A stretch of 64,000 nucleotides of DNA from Kaistella flava (ex Peng et al. 2021). GTDB lineage: Bacteria; Bacteroidota; Bacteroidia; Flavobacteriales; Weeksellaceae. Below the pieces are notes generated by a model. It ran no database searches, had not been told where the DNA came from, and worked only from the letters and a program-made list of their open reading frames with translations. The position numbers were made by a program, and so were the translations under genes. The DNA lies in assembly GCF_015191005.1 (NCBI RefSeq), contig NZ_CP040442.1, positions 1,054,001 to 1,118,000 on the forward strand, in the 5' to 3' direction. Of the stretch, positions 62,020 through 64,000 are shown one piece after another; the first letter of the stretch is position 1, and every line of letters begins with the position of its first letter.

Positions 62020-64000
62020 ATGGAAGAATTTAAAGTGGAATCAGTTGATCTTTCGGGAGCAAATATTATCGAAGCCAGTGCAGGAACCGGCAAAACATTT
62101 TCGATTGCAGTATTGGTAGTTCGATTATTGGTTGAGAAATGGATACCAATCGAAAAAATGTTGTTGGTTACTTTTACGGAATCAGCAGCTGCAGAATTAA
62201 AAGAACGTTCTATAAAATTCATAAGAGAAGCCCTGTTAGAAATAGAGAACTCTGGATCATCCGGAAATGAAATTATTAAGGGAGTGGTAGAAAATGCGCT
62301 TAACAATAATCAGACGAGTGCTGACATTGAAAATAGACTTCGCAAAGCCTTGTTGAACATTGATAATGCGATGATGTGTACAATTCATAGTTTTTGCCAG
62401 CAAACGCTGAATGAATTTGCTTTTGAAACCAATCAGATTTTTGGTAAGGAATTAAAATCGGATATTTCAGATATTGTGACGAAACATACGAATGGATTTA
62501 GACGCGCAGTTTTAAATATAATAAATCCTGAATTATTCGAAATAAGCGAATTAAGCAATGAGAAAATCTTAACTGGAATCATTAAAAATGCTTTAAGTGG
62601 ACAAAAACTTCACGGAGATCATGCTGAAGTTCATTCTCTTTTAGAGTACAATCAAGAGTTAGAAAAGATAAGAGATGCCACAATTGAATATTTGCAAAAC
62701 AGCAAAGATTCAATGACTAATACTATAAATAATTATGTAAAAAAGGGATACGGCAAAGCATCAGCTTTATCTAAAATTGAAGATAATAATAAACTATTAA
62801 TTTATTTTGAGCTAGATGCAGATAAAATAAAATTTGATTTTAACGATCTTTTCCCAATTGAAATTGCAGAGTGCAAAAAGAATAAACAGGAAAGAGACCT
62901 TTATTCCTGCTCGACTAAAAATGTTTTTTTTCAGCAAGCCATCGACTGGATCCTTCCAAAAGTTAAGCAAGAATTGAAGTCTAAAAACCATTTCACCTTT
63001 GATGATTTAATCGATCAATTACACGGATCGCGAGACAAGGATGCGCTAAAGCTATTAATGAGAGCGAAGTATGATGCTATTTTTCTTGATGAATTTCAGG
63101 ATACCGATAAAAAACAATATGCTATTTTCAAGGAAATTTTCCAACACGATCCTTCCAAAATAATTTTCTATATCGGTGATCCAAAACAATCTATATACGC
63201 CTGGAGAAAAGCGGATTTAAATACCTATTTCGAAGCACGAAACGCTATCGTCTCGGAAAAACGTTTTACGATGAAGACGAATTTCCGGTCCACAACAAAT
63301 TATATCGATGCTTTAAACAAGTTTTTCCTGCCCAACACTGATTTCGATACTTTCGAAAATGGTGCAGTAGAGGGTCACCAAAAAATAAAATACGAAGTTG
63401 TAAAAGCAAAACAACAAAATGCTGAAGGCCTCAATATAGATAACAAGTTGCTTTCCCCATTAACCATAATTGATGGATATAAGAGTGAGGAAGAGGTCAA
63501 CGCTATAGTACGAAAAACCATTCGACATTTATTAAAAGGAGACGTGACCTTAAATAAAAAACCTTTAAAACCTTCTAATATCACTATCTTAATCAGAACC
63601 AATCGTGAAGGAAAAACACTAAAAAGAATACTGGAAAGTGAAAATATCCCTTCCGTAATTTTGGATGACAGCAAAGTGGTTCAGTCAGCAGAAGCAAATG
63701 AATTATTGTTTATCCTGCAAGCGATTCTTAATCCAAAAAAAGCAGCCATTCAAAAGGCGTTTCTAACTTCTGTATTAGGGAAAAAAGTTATTGATCTAGA
63801 AGATATTGATTTCGATTATTGGGTTGAAAAATTTTCTACCTATCAAAAAAACTGGACAAAAGACGGTATTTTTGTAGCATTAAATCAGGTGATTAATGAT
63901 TTTAATTTGATAGCAAAAAACCAGTCAGATATCACGAAAGGACATCGAATCCTTTCGAACATCAGGCAATTATTAGAGTTGCTGCAGGAAAAAGAACAGA
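62020..64000 (+). CDS. recB: Exodeoxyribonuclease V beta subunit RecB (partial, runs off the window)
   Basis: Open from ATG 62020 to the window end: 660 codons. Walker A EASAGTGKTFS is at residues 18-28, VTFTESAAAELKERS follows, Walker B FLDEFQDTDKKQ is at residues 355-366, then IGDPKQSIYAWRKAD (motif III) and NFRSTTNYI (motif IV). No stop or frameshift seen. The remaining helicase motifs and the C-terminal nuclease domain lie beyond 64000, so nuclease activity cannot be judged here. Confidence 0.95.
   Translation, partial: MEEFKVESVDLSGANIIEASAGTGKTFSIAVLVVRLLVEKWIPIEKMLLVTFTESAAAELKERSIKFIREALLEIENSGSSGNEIIKGVVENALNNNQTSADIENRLRKALLNIDNAMMCTIHSFCQQTLNEFAFETNQIFGKELKSDISDIVTKHTNGFRRAVLNIINPELFEISELSNEKILTGIIKNALSGQKLHGDHAEVHSLLEYNQELEKIRDATIEYLQNSKDSMTNTINNYVKKGYGKASALSKIEDNNKLLIYFELDADKIKFDFNDLFPIEIAECKKNKQERDLYSCSTKNVFFQQAIDWILPKVKQELKSKNHFTFDDLIDQLHGSRDKDALKLLMRAKYDAIFLDEFQDTDKKQYAIFKEIFQHDPSKIIFYIGDPKQSIYAWRKADLNTYFEARNAIVSEKRFTMKTNFRSTTNYIDALNKFFLPNTDFDTFENGAVEGHQKIKYEVVKAKQQNAEGLNIDNKLLSPLTIIDGYKSEEEVNAIVRKTIRHLLKGDVTLNKKPLKPSNITILIRTNREGKTLKRILESENIPSVILDDSKVVQSAEANELLFILQAILNPKKAAIQKAFLTSVLGKKVIDLEDIDFDYWVEKFSTYQKNWTKDGIFVALNQVINDFNLIAKNQSDITKGHRILSNIRQLLELLQEKEQ

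Overview
The window is low-GC chromosomal DNA from a flavobacterium (Bacteroidetes, class Flavobacteriia). It most resembles the Weeksellaceae (Chryseobacterium, Kaistella, Epilithonimonas), judged from gene content and protein character; no database search was run. Supporting signs are the fused CcsB/CcsA cytochrome biogenesis protein, the ftsX-DUF3098-uppP-truB cluster, a chromosomal subclass A2 beta-lactamase, SC-type lipoboxes, and -7 promoter elements of the form TAnnTTTG upstream of many genes and of both tRNAs.

Positions 1-49,160 are mostly ordinary chromosome. Left part (1-12,900): ftsX/DUF3098/uppP/truB, rsmA, a membrane coiled-coil protein, a TIGR02757 protein with ribonuclease Z, the ccsBA fusion, pcm with a neighbouring membrane/PH-like gene interrupted by an in-frame TGA, and a Gfo/Idh/MocA oxidoreductase. 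Then follow a beta-lactamase and an M23 peptidase, a 3-hydroxyacyl-CoA dehydrogenase, pheT, dnaN, a TonB-dependent receptor, uvrA, tRNA-Arg(CCT) and an M28 peptidase. A translesion cassette (dnaE2-like polymerase, dinB) lies divergent from a LexA-like S24 repressor, with a 19-bp perfect palindrome on the repressor start codon.

Positions 34,500-49,160 hold small transport and stress genes. A DoxX/TetR operon and a divergent-in-function oxidoreductase/alcohol dehydrogenase/DJ-1-like cluster share a 14-bp operator palindrome. There is also a two-gene set of mutually related unknown membrane proteins, an exported HIU hydrolase and HbpS-like pair, a Crp-type regulator with a cysteine hydrolase, a WYL regulator, a diheme cytochrome and an AAA+ ATPase.

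From tRNA-fMet (49,635) to the right edge the content is accessory. A decayed tyrosine integrase fused to the tail of an IS3-type transposase is followed by an 11-bp phased repeat, an AbiEi/AbiEii toxin-antitoxin pair flanked by related hairpins, and an orphan single-TRD HsdS-like protein divergent from a run of uncharacterised genes (147 aa, 305 aa, SEL1-repeat). These lead into a complete recD, recC and the first 660 codons of recB. RecBCD is not the usual recombination nuclease of this phylum (AddAB is commoner), so this block is the best candidate for an undescribed defence or DNA-processing island. The right boundary lies outside the window.

The intergenic regions carry several families of dispersed repeats, one of which has a hairpin with compensatory base changes between its two copies.
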